DNA of 36,749 bases, taken from Vermiphilus sp. Lineage in GTDB: Bacteria > Ratteibacteria > UBA8468 > B48-G9 > DTJG01. The translations under genes and the position numbers were made by a program. Shown piece by piece: positions 8,288 to 16,374 of the stretch (its first letter is position 1; every line of letters starts with the position of its first letter). The stretch is from NCBI GenBank assembly GCA_020722805.1, contig DYKA01000008.1:1-36749 (forward strand). The letters are read 5' to 3'. The notes beneath the pieces are model-generated. The model had not been told where the DNA came from, ran no database searches, and worked only from the letters and a program-made list of their open reading frames with translations.

Positions 8288-9238
8288 ATGGAACGTTTTG
8301 AACCCAGAAAGTTCATAGCCAGAAAGATACAGGCGCTCCGTTCATTTGCCAGCGGGAAAAGAATTATTGTTGCTGTGTCTGGCGGTATAGATAGTATTGT
8401 TTGTTTTGAACTTGCACTGGCTGCCACAACAAAATCAAACGAAAAACCCATACCCATTATACTTGACACAGGGCTTCTGAGATTAAATGAAGTTAAAGAA
8501 ACAGAAGAGTATTTTAGAAAACAGTACGGCATTGAACTGCAAAAATGGGAGGTTCAGGACAGGTTTCTTTCGGCTCTAAAAGGAATAATCATACCGGAAG
8601 AAAAAAGAAAAATATTCAGAGAAGTGTTTTATAGAACAATGGGCCAGGCGTTGAGAAGTTATTCAGCAGAAATCCTCGTACAGGGAACCATCCTTCCGAA
8701 TATAATTGAAACCCAGAAAGAAATTAAAACCCATTTCAATGTTTTGCAGGAGGCAGGGATAGATCCCCAAAACTATGGTATCATTCTTTTTGAACCGCTG
8801 AAAGAGCTTACAAAAACTCGTGTTAGAATGCTTGCAAGGTCCCTATCAATACCTCCGAAATTTTTAAGAATTCAACCATTTCCGGGCATTGGCTTTGCTG
8901 CAAGAATTACTGGTGAGATTACAATTGACCGCATAGAAAAGATAAGACTCGCCACATCCATTGTGGAGTCAGAACTGTCAAGCCCAAAAATTTTCCAGGG
9001 TTTTCCAGTACTGTTTGTGGATAGGGTTACAGGAATTCAGAATAATGTTGCTGCGGTCGGAGATGTCATTGCAATAAGAATAGTTGAAACAAAGGACACC
9101 CTTACAGCAAAATCCTACAGGGTTCCATGGGTAAAGATTGAAAAAATCGCAAAGAGAATATTGAGCGAGGTTCCCGGAACTGTAAGAGTAGTTTATGATG
9201 TTACTCCAAAACCGCCAGGAACTATAGAGTTTGTGTAG
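8288..9238 (+). CDS. guaA: GMP synthetase subunit B (ATP-pyrophosphatase and dimerisation domains only)
   Basis: Amidates XMP to GMP using ATP and ammonia. 316 residues: an N-type ATP-pyrophosphatase P-loop SGGIDS (about 36-41), LDTGLLRLNE, a lid region, FPGIGFAARITGE and the C-terminal signature VYDVTPKPPGTIEFV. No glutamine amidotransferase domain is attached and none is fused upstream, so this matches the two-gene type known from archaea (GuaAb) and some bacteria. It would need a separate GuaAa subunit, encoded elsewhere, or free ammonia. It is followed after 45 bases by half of CarB, another ammonia-using synthetase that needs a GATase partner. A promoter ends seven bases before the ATG. 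Confidence 0.9.
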   Translation: MERFEPRKFIARKIQALRSFASGKRIIVAVSGGIDSIVCFELALAATTKSNEKPIPIILDTGLLRLNEVKETEEYFRKQYGIELQKWEVQDRFLSALKGIIIPEEKRKIFREVFYRTMGQALRSYSAEILVQGTILPNIIETQKEIKTHFNVLQEAGIDPQNYGIILFEPLKELTKTRVRMLARSLSIPPKFLRIQPFPGIGFAARITGEITIDRIEKIRLATSIVESELSSPKIFQGFPVLFVDRVTGIQNNVAAVGDVIAIRIVETKDTLTAKSYRVPWVKIEKIAKRILSEVPGTVRVVYDVTPKPPGTIEFV

Positions 9239-9283
9239 TGCATATTCAGCAGCCGACAAATCAAACCAGGCAGGGATCCCTTG

Positions 9284-10861
9284 ATGAAAGAGAACTCTTG
9301 CAACAAAAAGGTTGTGATACTTGGTGGAGGTCCGAACAGAATAGGGCAGGGCATTGAGTTTGATTACTGTTGTGTCCACGCATCTTTTGCTCTGAAAGAA
9401 GAAGGATACAAGAGCATTATGGTAAACTGCAATCCTGAAACAGTAAGTACCGACTATGACACATCCGATAAACTTTATTTTGAACCCCTTACCATTGAAG
9501 ATGTACTGAACATAATGGAAAAGGAAAATCCACTGGGGGTAATTGTTCAATTCGGCGGACAGACCCCTCTCACCATTGCCATGCCACTTAAAATGGCCGG
9601 AATAAAAGTACTCGGAACTGACCCAGACGCAATTGATATGGCCGAGGATAGAGACAGGTTCCGGCTGTTTCTTGAAAAACTCAATCTCAAACAGGCACCA
9701 GGGGATATTGTGTTCAATCCACAACAGGCGGTGCAAACAGCAGCAAAAATTGGGTATCCGGTTCTTGTCCGTCCATCTTATGTACTTGGTGGAAGAGCAA
9801 TGGAGATTGTCTATGATGAAAATTCTCTTTATGAATTTGTAAAGGAAGCAATTGAAGAGTCAGGCGAAAAAGGTGTTCTGATAGACAAATTCCTTGAAGA
9901 TGCCATTGAGGTTGATACAGATGCCATATGCGATGGAAAAACCTGTGTTATCGGAGGTATACTTGAGCATGTTGAAGAGGCAGGCATCCATTCTGGCGAC
10001 AGCGCCATGATAATGCCTCCTTATAGCCTGGGCGTGGATATTATTGAAAAAATCAGGGCTCAAACAAAAAGAATCGCTATTGAACTTGGAGTAAGAGGAT
10101 TGATGAACATACAGTTTGCCGTAAAGGATGAAGATGTCTATATTCTAGAGGTTAACCCAAGGGCTTCAAGAACCATTCCTTTTGTAAGTAAAGGGATTGG
10201 TGTTCCTCTTGCAAAACTGGCAACCAAGATAATGATTGGTTTCACTCTTGAAGAACTCGGTTTTACAAAAGAAATCATTCCTGAATATTTCTGTGCGAAA
10301 GAGTCAGTTTTTCCATTCAACAGATTTCCTGGTGTTGACTGCATCCTCGGACCTGAAATGAAATCCACGGGTGAGGTTATGGGCATTGATAAATCATTTG
10401 AAATGGCATATGCAAAGAGTCAGATTGCTGCAGGTCAGAAACTCCCGCTTGACGGAAAAATCTTCATAAGTGTCAGAGACCGTGATAAACCTGCTGTTGT
10501 TGACATTGCCAGAGAACTCCAGCAGATGGGTTTTACCCTTCTTGCAAGTACAGGCACAGGCAAGTACCTCAGTGATAGAGGCTTTAATGTTACAGTCATA
10601 CCAAAAATTTCAGAAGGTAGACCCAATATAATTGACTACATAAAAAACAATGAGGTTTCTCTCATTATAAACACACCCTCTGGCAAAAAACCAAGAAAAG
10701 ATATTCTTTCAACACGTCATTTTGCTGTTGAACACGGAATACCACTGGTAACGACCATACCGGGCGCAAGAGCCACAACAAGTGCAATAAAAAAGTTAAA
10801 AACCGGTAAACTTTCAGTTTCAAGTTTACAGATATATCATTCGCAGTTCAAGAAAAAATGA
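9284..10861 (+). CDS. carB: Carbamoyl-phosphate synthase large subunit, C-terminal half (split CarB)
   Basis: Corresponds to roughly the last 520 residues of a standard 1070-residue CarB. It begins with KKVVILGGGPNRIGQGIEFDYCCVHA, the start of the second synthetase half, and continues through VNPRASRTIPFVSKG and an ATP-grasp domain. It ends with a methylglyoxal synthase-like allosteric domain (about 390-525, FISVRDRDKP and TGTGKYL). This half phosphorylates carbamate to carbamoyl phosphate. The N-terminal half and CarA are not in the window, and upstream DNA is guaA rather than a broken carB, so the split is genuine rather than a local frameshift. Two-gene CarB is known in Aquifex and methanogens. 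AGGCAGGG at 9268-9275 supports the ATG at 9284 over the TTG at 9281. It overlaps hisH by ATGA. Confidence 0.94.
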   Translation: MKENSCNKKVVILGGGPNRIGQGIEFDYCCVHASFALKEEGYKSIMVNCNPETVSTDYDTSDKLYFEPLTIEDVLNIMEKENPLGVIVQFGGQTPLTIAMPLKMAGIKVLGTDPDAIDMAEDRDRFRLFLEKLNLKQAPGDIVFNPQQAVQTAAKIGYPVLVRPSYVLGGRAMEIVYDENSLYEFVKEAIEESGEKGVLIDKFLEDAIEVDTDAICDGKTCVIGGILEHVEEAGIHSGDSAMIMPPYSLGVDIIEKIRAQTKRIAIELGVRGLMNIQFAVKDEDVYILEVNPRASRTIPFVSKGIGVPLAKLATKIMIGFTLEELGFTKEIIPEYFCAKESVFPFNRFPGVDCILGPEMKSTGEVMGIDKSFEMAYAKSQIAAGQKLPLDGKIFISVRDRDKPAVVDIARELQQMGFTLLASTGTGKYLSDRGFNVTVIPKISEGRPNIIDYIKNNEVSLIINTPSGKKPRKDILSTRHFAVEHGIPLVTTIPGARATTSAIKKLKTGKLSVSSLQIYHSQFKKK

Positions 10862-11460
10862 CCGGTATCATACAGTACGGAGCAGGAAACATCTTCAGCG
10901 TTATAACCTGTTTTGAAAGGGCAGGAGAAAAGGTTTCTGTGGTTCATAACCCCTGTATTCTGAAAAAGGTTGACCGGCTGATACTTCCCGGGGTTGGTGC
11001 CTTTGACAGTGGAATGAGATATCTGAAAAAAATCCATCTTTATGATGCCATCAAGAATGAAGCAAAAAAGGGAAAGCCGATACTCGGGATTTGTCTCGGG
11101 CTTCAAATGTTTTTTGAAAAAAGTGAGGAGGGAAATCTGGATGGACTGGCAGTATTGCAGGGATGTGTAAAAAGATTCCCGCAAGATATGAATTTACCTG
11201 TACCTCATATGGGATGGAATACTGTTAACTCCTGCGGTAAATCAAAAATTCTAAACAGAATTTCCAGAAGGGCTTTCTTTTATTTTGCACATTCATTTTA
11301 TCCAGTACCGGATGACGGGAATATCGTTTCAGGCACCACAACATACGGAATAAGGTTTGCTTCTGTGGTTGAAAAGGACAATATTATTGGGGTACAGTTT
11401 CATCCTGAAAAAAGCGCAGAAAATGGCATGATTCTCATTCAAAATTTCCTGAAAATATAA
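10858..11460 (+). CDS. hisH: Imidazole glycerol phosphate synthase glutaminase subunit HisH
   Basis: Releases ammonia from glutamine for HisF in histidine biosynthesis, also yielding AICAR. 200 residues, a normal length. The triad-type GATase motifs are complete: nucleophile Cys in GICLGLQMFF (about residues 77-86) and His and Glu in VQFHPEKS near 181-188. YGAGN at the N-terminus and PHMGWN are family hallmarks. The ATG overlaps the carB stop in an ATGA, and hisF follows four bases after the stop. This is the only free-standing class I glutaminase in the window, but its sequence is plainly HisH and it should not be taken as the missing partner of the GMP synthetase next door. Confidence 0.96.
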   Translation: MTGIIQYGAGNIFSVITCFERAGEKVSVVHNPCILKKVDRLILPGVGAFDSGMRYLKKIHLYDAIKNEAKKGKPILGICLGLQMFFEKSEEGNLDGLAVLQGCVKRFPQDMNLPVPHMGWNTVNSCGKSKILNRISRRAFFYFAHSFYPVPDDGNIVSGTTTYGIRFASVVEKDNIIGVQFHPEKSAENGMILIQNFLKI

Positions 11461-11464
11461 GAAA

Positions 11465-12223
11465 ATGCTTGCGAAAAGAATTATCCCCTGTCTTGATATT
11501 AAGGACGGAAGGGTGGTCAAGGGCGTACATTTTGAAAACCTTAAGGATGCTGGAGACCCTGTCGCTCATGCGCAATATTATAGTGATGAAAATGCGGATG
11601 AACTCGTGTTTCTTGATATCAGTGCAACAATTGAAAAGAGAAAAACGATAAAGAGTCTTGTCAGAAACGTTGCCAGCAGCATATCCATACCATTCACGGT
11701 GGGAGGGGGCATAGGTTCAATCAACGACATATTTGTCCTCCTTGAAAGCGGCGCGGATAAGGTTTCCATAAACACGTGCGCAGTTAAAAACCCGGAAATC
11801 ATCTATCAGGGAGCAAAAAAATTCGGGAGTCAATGTATTGTCGTTGCAATAGATGCAAAAAGGCTCAGAAAAAAAACATGGCATGTTCATATTGACTCAG
11901 GAAAACTTCCAACAGACATTGATGTCAGAGATTGGGCAAAAAGGGTTGAGGACCTCGGAGCGGGTGAGATTCTTCTTACAAGCATTGACGCTGATGGAAC
12001 TCTTAAAGGGTATGATGTTGAACTGACAAGATGTATAACAGAAACCGTAAGAATCCCTGTCATAGCATCGGGTGGGGCCGGATCTCTTGAACATCTCTAC
12101 GATGCGCTGAGTAGAGGTAATGCTTCCGCAGTCCTTCTGGCATCCCTACTTCACTACAGAATACTCACAATAAAACAGATAAAAAAATTTCTTTCAATGA
12201 AAAAAATCCCTGTAAGGATGTAG
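11465..12223 (+). CDS. hisF: Imidazole glycerol phosphate synthase cyclase subunit HisF
   Basis: Uses ammonia channelled from HisH to convert PRFAR to imidazole glycerol phosphate and AICAR. 252 residues, a normal TIM barrel. Both catalytic aspartates are visible, in PCLDIKDGRVVKG near residue 11 and LTSIDADGTLKGYD near residue 130, with the phosphate-binding FTVGGGI and IASGGAG loops. No Shine-Dalgarno is evident, and coupling to hisH through the four-base gap is likely. Other his genes are absent here except hisG about 20 kb downstream. Confidence 0.97.
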   Translation: MLAKRIIPCLDIKDGRVVKGVHFENLKDAGDPVAHAQYYSDENADELVFLDISATIEKRKTIKSLVRNVASSISIPFTVGGGIGSINDIFVLLESGADKVSINTCAVKNPEIIYQGAKKFGSQCIVVAIDAKRLRKKTWHVHIDSGKLPTDIDVRDWAKRVEDLGAGEILLTSIDADGTLKGYDVELTRCITETVRIPVIASGGAGSLEHLYDALSRGNASAVLLASLLHYRILTIKQIKKFLSMKKIPVRM

Positions 12224-12231
12224 CAGAAAAT

Positions 12232-13308
12232 ATGAAAATTCTTGTTCTTGATGATGGAATACCCGGTAATACCGTTCAATCTCTTGGTATAGCTGAAGCA
12301 TTGAACCTGGAATACAGTTTATTACCTGTAAAATTGAAAGGACTATCATACAGAATACCTGGCAGGAAGGGTTCGGTCAAGATTATTTCAAAGTTGCTTG
12401 GATTATTGCTGAGTTTGAAACTTTATAATTTCTCATACATTATTCTTAAATGTTCTTCTGCAAACCCGATGCCTGAAAAAGGATTTGACGCTGTAATTTC
12501 GGCAGGTTCTTACCTTGCACCGATAAACTTAGCCATATCAAAAAAATTCAGGACAAAATCAATATGTATCATGACGCCTGAAAACATTTCACTGAAGGAG
12601 TTTGACCTTTTAATAGTGCCGCTGCACGATATGACAAGATACCCGAAGCTTAAGAAACTAAAAAACGTTTTCGTTACAATATGTGCCCCAAACCGCGTTA
12701 ATGAAGAAAAACTCAGAATCGGGAAGCAGGAAATATCAAACCACATCAGTATCCCTGATTCAAACCTGAAGATAGGCATCATCCTGGGAGGAAACGATCA
12801 GAACTATTTTATGGACAGGAGGTGGGTTGAGAAACTTTTTCAGGTGCTGCGCTTTTCGGCACCGAAAAAAAACCTTTCTTACCTGCTTACCACATCAAGA
12901 AGAACCCCTCAAGATGTTGTAGACTTTCTCATTGAAAAAACATCTGAACCAGTGTTTGTTTACAGGGAATTTGCCGGAATAAGCAGAATCTCAAACTATT
13001 TTGGGATTCTCGGAATATGTGATATCCTTCTTGTAACTGAAGATAGTGTCACTATGATATCAGAAGCCTGTTCTACCGGAAAACCAGTCATAGTTCTCGG
13101 CTCAGGGAGAAGAAAGAAGCGCCTTGTATTTGACGCAACAATTGAACGGCTTGTAAAAAACAAAAACTGTCTCTATGTACCATCTGAAAAATTCAGTGAA
13201 TTGCCTGCTGTAATCACTGAATCGCTCGGACACGATTTCTCAATTCTGGAAGATACAAAAAAATGCGCATCAAAAATATCGGAAATGCTGAATACAAGAA
13301 AATCCTGA
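12232..13308 (+). CDS. ELM1/GtrOC1 family protein (GT-B-like, glycan locus)
   Basis: 358 residues resembling the mitochondrial fission ELM1 family (formerly DUF1022), which in bacteria sits in LPS or capsule loci and is thought to be a GT-B type glycosyltransferase. Recognised from the opening LVLDDGIPGNTVQSLGIA, AGSYLAPINLAISKK, IGIILGGNDQNYFMD near the domain junction, LLTTSRRTPQDV, and TEDSVTMISEACSTGKPV near residues 265-282. No signal peptide or membrane segment, so it is presumably cytosolic. It opens the polysaccharide region, nine bases after hisF, and overlaps the following GT9 gene by 46 bases. The sugar transferred is unknown and enzymatic activity of the family is poorly established. 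Confidence 0.75.
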   Translation: MKILVLDDGIPGNTVQSLGIAEALNLEYSLLPVKLKGLSYRIPGRKGSVKIISKLLGLLLSLKLYNFSYIILKCSSANPMPEKGFDAVISAGSYLAPINLAISKKFRTKSICIMTPENISLKEFDLLIVPLHDMTRYPKLKKLKNVFVTICAPNRVNEEKLRIGKQEISNHISIPDSNLKIGIILGGNDQNYFMDRRWVEKLFQVLRFSAPKKNLSYLLTTSRRTPQDVVDFLIEKTSEPVFVYREFAGISRISNYFGILGICDILLVTEDSVTMISEACSTGKPVIVLGSGRRKKRLVFDATIERLVKNKNCLYVPSEKFSELPAVITESLGHDFSILEDTKKCASKISEMLNTRKS

Positions 13309-14276
13309 TAGTCGGAGCTACGGAACCTGAAGCAAACCTTCTTTTAATTCCGGCAATCCGACTGATAAAAGAGAAGAACAAAAATTCAAGGATTGACATT
13401 ATCGCCGGTAACGCTTCAGAAAGGATTCTTGCTGATATTGGATGGTTTGAAAGAATAATACCAAGCAATGGGATGGCTGTATTAAGAAATATCCATTCCC
13501 TGCGATCTCAGAAGTACGACCTTACCATTTCTTTTTATCCGTCATTACTGCCATTTTTGGTCAGGACAAAGAAGCGGTTTGTCCCTCTCAAAAGAACAAT
13601 GTTTACAGACCATTTTTTTACTCATGAGTGTGTCAACATACTAAAACTGGTTGAACCGATTTTTGGAAAACCGCAGGAAATAGAGTTCTATTTCCCAATC
13701 AATGAAGCTGACAAAGAAAGAGTTAAAGAATTCTGCAGAACAAACAGTATAGCAGGGGCAACCACACTTGTGGCAATTCATGCAGGCAGTATTAATGACA
13801 GGGGTAGATGGAAACCAGAAAATTACTCAATGGTTTGTGATTCAATTATTGAAGAATACAATGCAAAAATTCTATTTTTTGGGTCGCAAAAAGACCCGAT
13901 TATCAAGGAAACTGTCAGTTCCACAAAACACTCAGACAGCATTTTTGATATGTCTGACATTTCAAACCTCAGAACAATAGCAGCCTTTCTCTCAAGGGCG
14001 AATCTTGCCATAACAAGAAACGGAGTTTTTCTATACCTGGCGTGCGCGATGAAAACGCCTGTCGTTTCAATTTTTGGTGCCGGTAATCCTTACAGGTACG
14101 GTCCCATAGGAACCCGCTATACAATAGTGCATGCTGATATGCCCTGTTTCCCATGCAACAAAAAGGACCGGTGCCATAAGAATTACAGGTGCATTGAAAA
14201 CATAAGCCCACAGCAGGTTATTGAAGCATCCCGCCTTATTCTTGACGAGGGCAGACAACTCTACCTGTTTGAATGA
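13263..14276 (+). CDS. GT9 (heptosyltransferase-like) protein lacking catalytic signatures
   Basis: 337 residues with the two-lobed GT9 layout: an opening ILIVGA strand, HAGSINDRGRWKPENY (about 173-188), the IFGAGNPYRYGP loop and the Cys tail CFPCNKKDRC near 295-304, which many GT9 proteins carry. Two signatures are lost. The N-terminal GD motif (Asp13 in E. coli WaaC) aligns with Glu23-Ala24, and the C-terminal DSG-x2-H donor-site motif aligns with TRNGVFLY at 251-258. The two other GT9 genes of this window keep GD, and at the C-terminal site have DSGPMH and ESGRLH. It may be a non-catalytic partner or use a different chemistry; that is inference. It overlaps the ELM1-like gene by 46 bases. 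The start at 13263 is the only ATG that fits. Confidence 0.8.
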   Translation: MRIKNIGNAEYKKILIVGATEPEANLLLIPAIRLIKEKNKNSRIDIIAGNASERILADIGWFERIIPSNGMAVLRNIHSLRSQKYDLTISFYPSLLPFLVRTKKRFVPLKRTMFTDHFFTHECVNILKLVEPIFGKPQEIEFYFPINEADKERVKEFCRTNSIAGATTLVAIHAGSINDRGRWKPENYSMVCDSIIEEYNAKILFFGSQKDPIIKETVSSTKHSDSIFDMSDISNLRTIAAFLSRANLAITRNGVFLYLACAMKTPVVSIFGAGNPYRYGPIGTRYTIVHADMPCFPCNKKDRCHKNYRCIENISPQQVIEASRLILDEGRQLYLFE

Positions 14277-14277
14277 T

Positions 14278-15372
14278 ATGAAAGTCATTTTGATGTTGCC
14301 TGAAATGGATATTGGAGGAGTTGAAGAAGGAACATACGACCTCGCCCGCGAGATGAAAAAATCAGGAATTGAGGTTGTGGTTGTTGCAGGATATGGCAGG
14401 TATATCCCGTTGCTGAAAGAAGAAAAAATCAGATGGTTTGACTTGCCCACGTGCAGGAAAACCCCGAAGGTTTTTCTTGATGCAGTAAAAAAACTTAGGC
14501 ATATTATTGAGATTGAGAAACCCGATATTCTCCATTGCAGAAGCAGGTTCCCTGCATGGATTGGTTATTATGCACTGAGAAAAAAGTCCACAACAAAATT
14601 CGTCACAAGTATTCACGGCTACCTCAGATTTACTCCATATAGTAAGATTATTGGCAGGGGGCAGCGGATTATTGCAATCAGTGATGCCCTTGCTAAATTT
14701 GTTGTAAAAAAACTTGGAGCCGATCCTGCAAATGTACGAGTGGTACACAATGGAATAAGATTTCATCCGTATGTGAACATTCAAAAACAGAAACATCCTG
14801 GATTTGTTATTTGCGGTATTGGAAGGCTGACAAAAATTAAAGGGTTCCAGAATTTAATCCGTGCAGCAGCAGAAGCGAAAAAAAATAGACCAGACATAAA
14901 ACTCTGTATTGTTGGAGATGGCCCCTGGAAAAAAAACCTTGAACGGCTTGATAGGAAACTGAATGCAAAAACAGAGTTCCTGAGCGGTAGAGCAGCTGAA
15001 TTCTTGCCACAGGTAGATCTGCTTGTTGCCCCGCATTTGGAAACAGAGCCGCTTATAGAAGGGAAAATACCCTGGCTCGGCAGAAGCGTTTATGAGGCAC
15101 AACTGGCAGGAATACCTGTAATAAGTACTCTTCGTGGAATCAAGGAAAACAAGTTCATTAAGACCAATACTGCACTTATCGTTCCACCAGCAGATGTTGT
15201 TGCCCTGACCCAGGCCATAACATATGCCGCAAACAATCCAGAGGAAATGTTAAATCTTGCTGAGAGCGGGAGGAATTTTGTCCTGAATCATTTTTCAGTT
15301 GAAGATATGGTGAACAAAACAATACAGGTGTACCGGGAAGTTCTTCAGGATTCACAGGAACATGGCAGATAA
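14278..15372 (+). CDS. Glycosyltransferase family 4
   Basis: 364 residues, GT-B fold. N-terminal MLPEMDIGGVEEGTYDLA carries the acceptor-side GG-E-x loop common in GT4. ILHCRSRFPAW and TSIHGYL follow, then VVHNGIRF as the hinge. The C-terminal donor domain has GIGRLTKIKGFQNLI, IVGDGPWKKNLE and VYEAQLAGIPVIST, which fits the EX7E region although the first Glu is not certain. The start at 14278 lies one base after the upstream stop; the longer reading from 14221 runs inside the GT9 gene and is unlikely. Probably an LPS-core or O-chain transferase acting on the cytosolic face of the membrane. Sugar donor unknown. Confidence 0.87.
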   Translation: MKVILMLPEMDIGGVEEGTYDLAREMKKSGIEVVVVAGYGRYIPLLKEEKIRWFDLPTCRKTPKVFLDAVKKLRHIIEIEKPDILHCRSRFPAWIGYYALRKKSTTKFVTSIHGYLRFTPYSKIIGRGQRIIAISDALAKFVVKKLGADPANVRVVHNGIRFHPYVNIQKQKHPGFVICGIGRLTKIKGFQNLIRAAAEAKKNRPDIKLCIVGDGPWKKNLERLDRKLNAKTEFLSGRAAEFLPQVDLLVAPHLETEPLIEGKIPWLGRSVYEAQLAGIPVISTLRGIKENKFIKTNTALIVPPADVVALTQAITYAANNPEEMLNLAESGRNFVLNHFSVEDMVNKTIQVYREVLQDSQEHGR

Positions 15373-16354
15373 ACAGAAAATACTTTTGATAAAAACAGGT
15401 GCTTTCGGAGATGTCGTGCTTTGCTCCTTTTCAATAAATATGGTATCCAAAACCTATCCTGATGCTGATGTTTATCTTCTCACGTCTGAGCAATATTCAG
15501 AAATCCATCGTGACTGTGGTCTTCTTAAAGGAATTCTTGCGTTGCCGAACACAAGAAACATCTTCCACTTTATCCATTTCACAAAAAAATTAAGAAGAAT
15601 GAAATTTCAGAAAATTTTTGACATTCAAGGAAATCTGAAAACAAACTTTTATGCCTTTGCTTTTGGCGGTATGAAAAGAATCGGTCTGTATAAAAAAATT
15701 CTTGGAAAAATTTTCCTAACAGATGCAATTAAAAAAAAATCAGGTGTTAATCCTGTTGAGTCTCAAATGTTATTCTGGAAGAAAGCCACCGGTAGTCAAA
15801 CAGGAGGATGCCTTCAATTGTGGATTTCTGGTGAAAAAAGGAAAAATTTTTCTGTCTTTCTTGAAAAGTATAAACTGTCGCCTAAACAGTATGTTGTATT
15901 TCATACATCTGCATCAAATGAATGGGAGACGAAAAAATGGATACATAAGTACTGGGTAGGTCTCGGGGACTTCTTTTCAAAAGAGAACCTTCCAGTCGTT
16001 CTTATCGGAGACAGGAATTCAGTTGAATTGAATGGGAAAATAGGAAAACTTATCAATGGAAAAGTTGTAAATCTTGCCGGAAAAACAGATTTTTTTGAAC
16101 TTGCCCTCGTCATTCAACATGCAAAACTGTGTATAACAACCGACAGTGGTCCAATGCATGTCGCCTCTGCGGTAGGGACAGAAACTGTGGCAATTTTTGG
16201 TCCGACAAATCCATACTGGCACGCTGCACCTGGAATCAAAATTGTCAGAAGTCAGATTGACTGCAGCCCATGTTATAAAAAAAGATGCAGCCATCATTCA
16301 TGTATGAAATCAATCACCCCGAAAAAAATTATCGCTGTGATTGAAAATCAATAA
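15362..16354 (+). CDS. GT9 heptosyltransferase-family glycosyltransferase
   Basis: 330 residues. The catalytic GD (residues 16-17, KTGAFGDVVL), NEWETKKW near 186-193, the donor-site DSGPMH at 261-266 and FGPTNPYW are all present, so it should be active. A Cys tail (Cys301, 304, 309, 314) is of the kind often seen in this family and may bind a metal. The family adds heptose or related sugars from ADP-activated donors to the LPS core. No heptose synthesis genes are in the window, so the sugar is open. ACAGGA precedes the ATG, and the gene overlaps the GT4 gene by 11 bases. It ends a transcription segment: a new promoter lies across its stop codon. Confidence 0.9.
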   Translation: MADKQKILLIKTGAFGDVVLCSFSINMVSKTYPDADVYLLTSEQYSEIHRDCGLLKGILALPNTRNIFHFIHFTKKLRRMKFQKIFDIQGNLKTNFYAFAFGGMKRIGLYKKILGKIFLTDAIKKKSGVNPVESQMLFWKKATGSQTGGCLQLWISGEKRKNFSVFLEKYKLSPKQYVVFHTSASNEWETKKWIHKYWVGLGDFFSKENLPVVLIGDRNSVELNGKIGKLINGKVVNLAGKTDFFELALVIQHAKLCITTDSGPMHVASAVGTETVAIFGPTNPYWHAAPGIKIVRSQIDCSPCYKKRCSHHSCMKSITPKKIIAVIENQ

Positions 16355-16374
16355 ATTCATAGTATAATTAGTCA
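16341..16374 (+). promoter_or_regulatory. Sigma70-like promoter abutting nucleotidyltransferase gene
   Basis: TTGAAA at 16341-16346, a 16-base spacer and a consensus TATAAT at 16363-16368. The ATG is at 16375, six bases after the -10 box, so the mRNA should be leaderless or nearly so. It would drive the sugar-nucleotide and transferase genes down to 28023, all co-directional with short gaps or overlaps. Confidence 0.6.

Noticed and set aside
9239-9283. Possible frameshift joining guaA or a missing carB N-half to the CarB C-half
   Set aside because: Upstream of 9239 is complete GMP synthetase ending in its family-typical C-terminus; no CarB N-terminal sequence exists in any frame.
8978-9736. 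252-residue minus-strand ORF
   Set aside because: It lies antisense across the ends of guaA and carB, whose proteins show clear family motifs; its translation has no recognisable domain.
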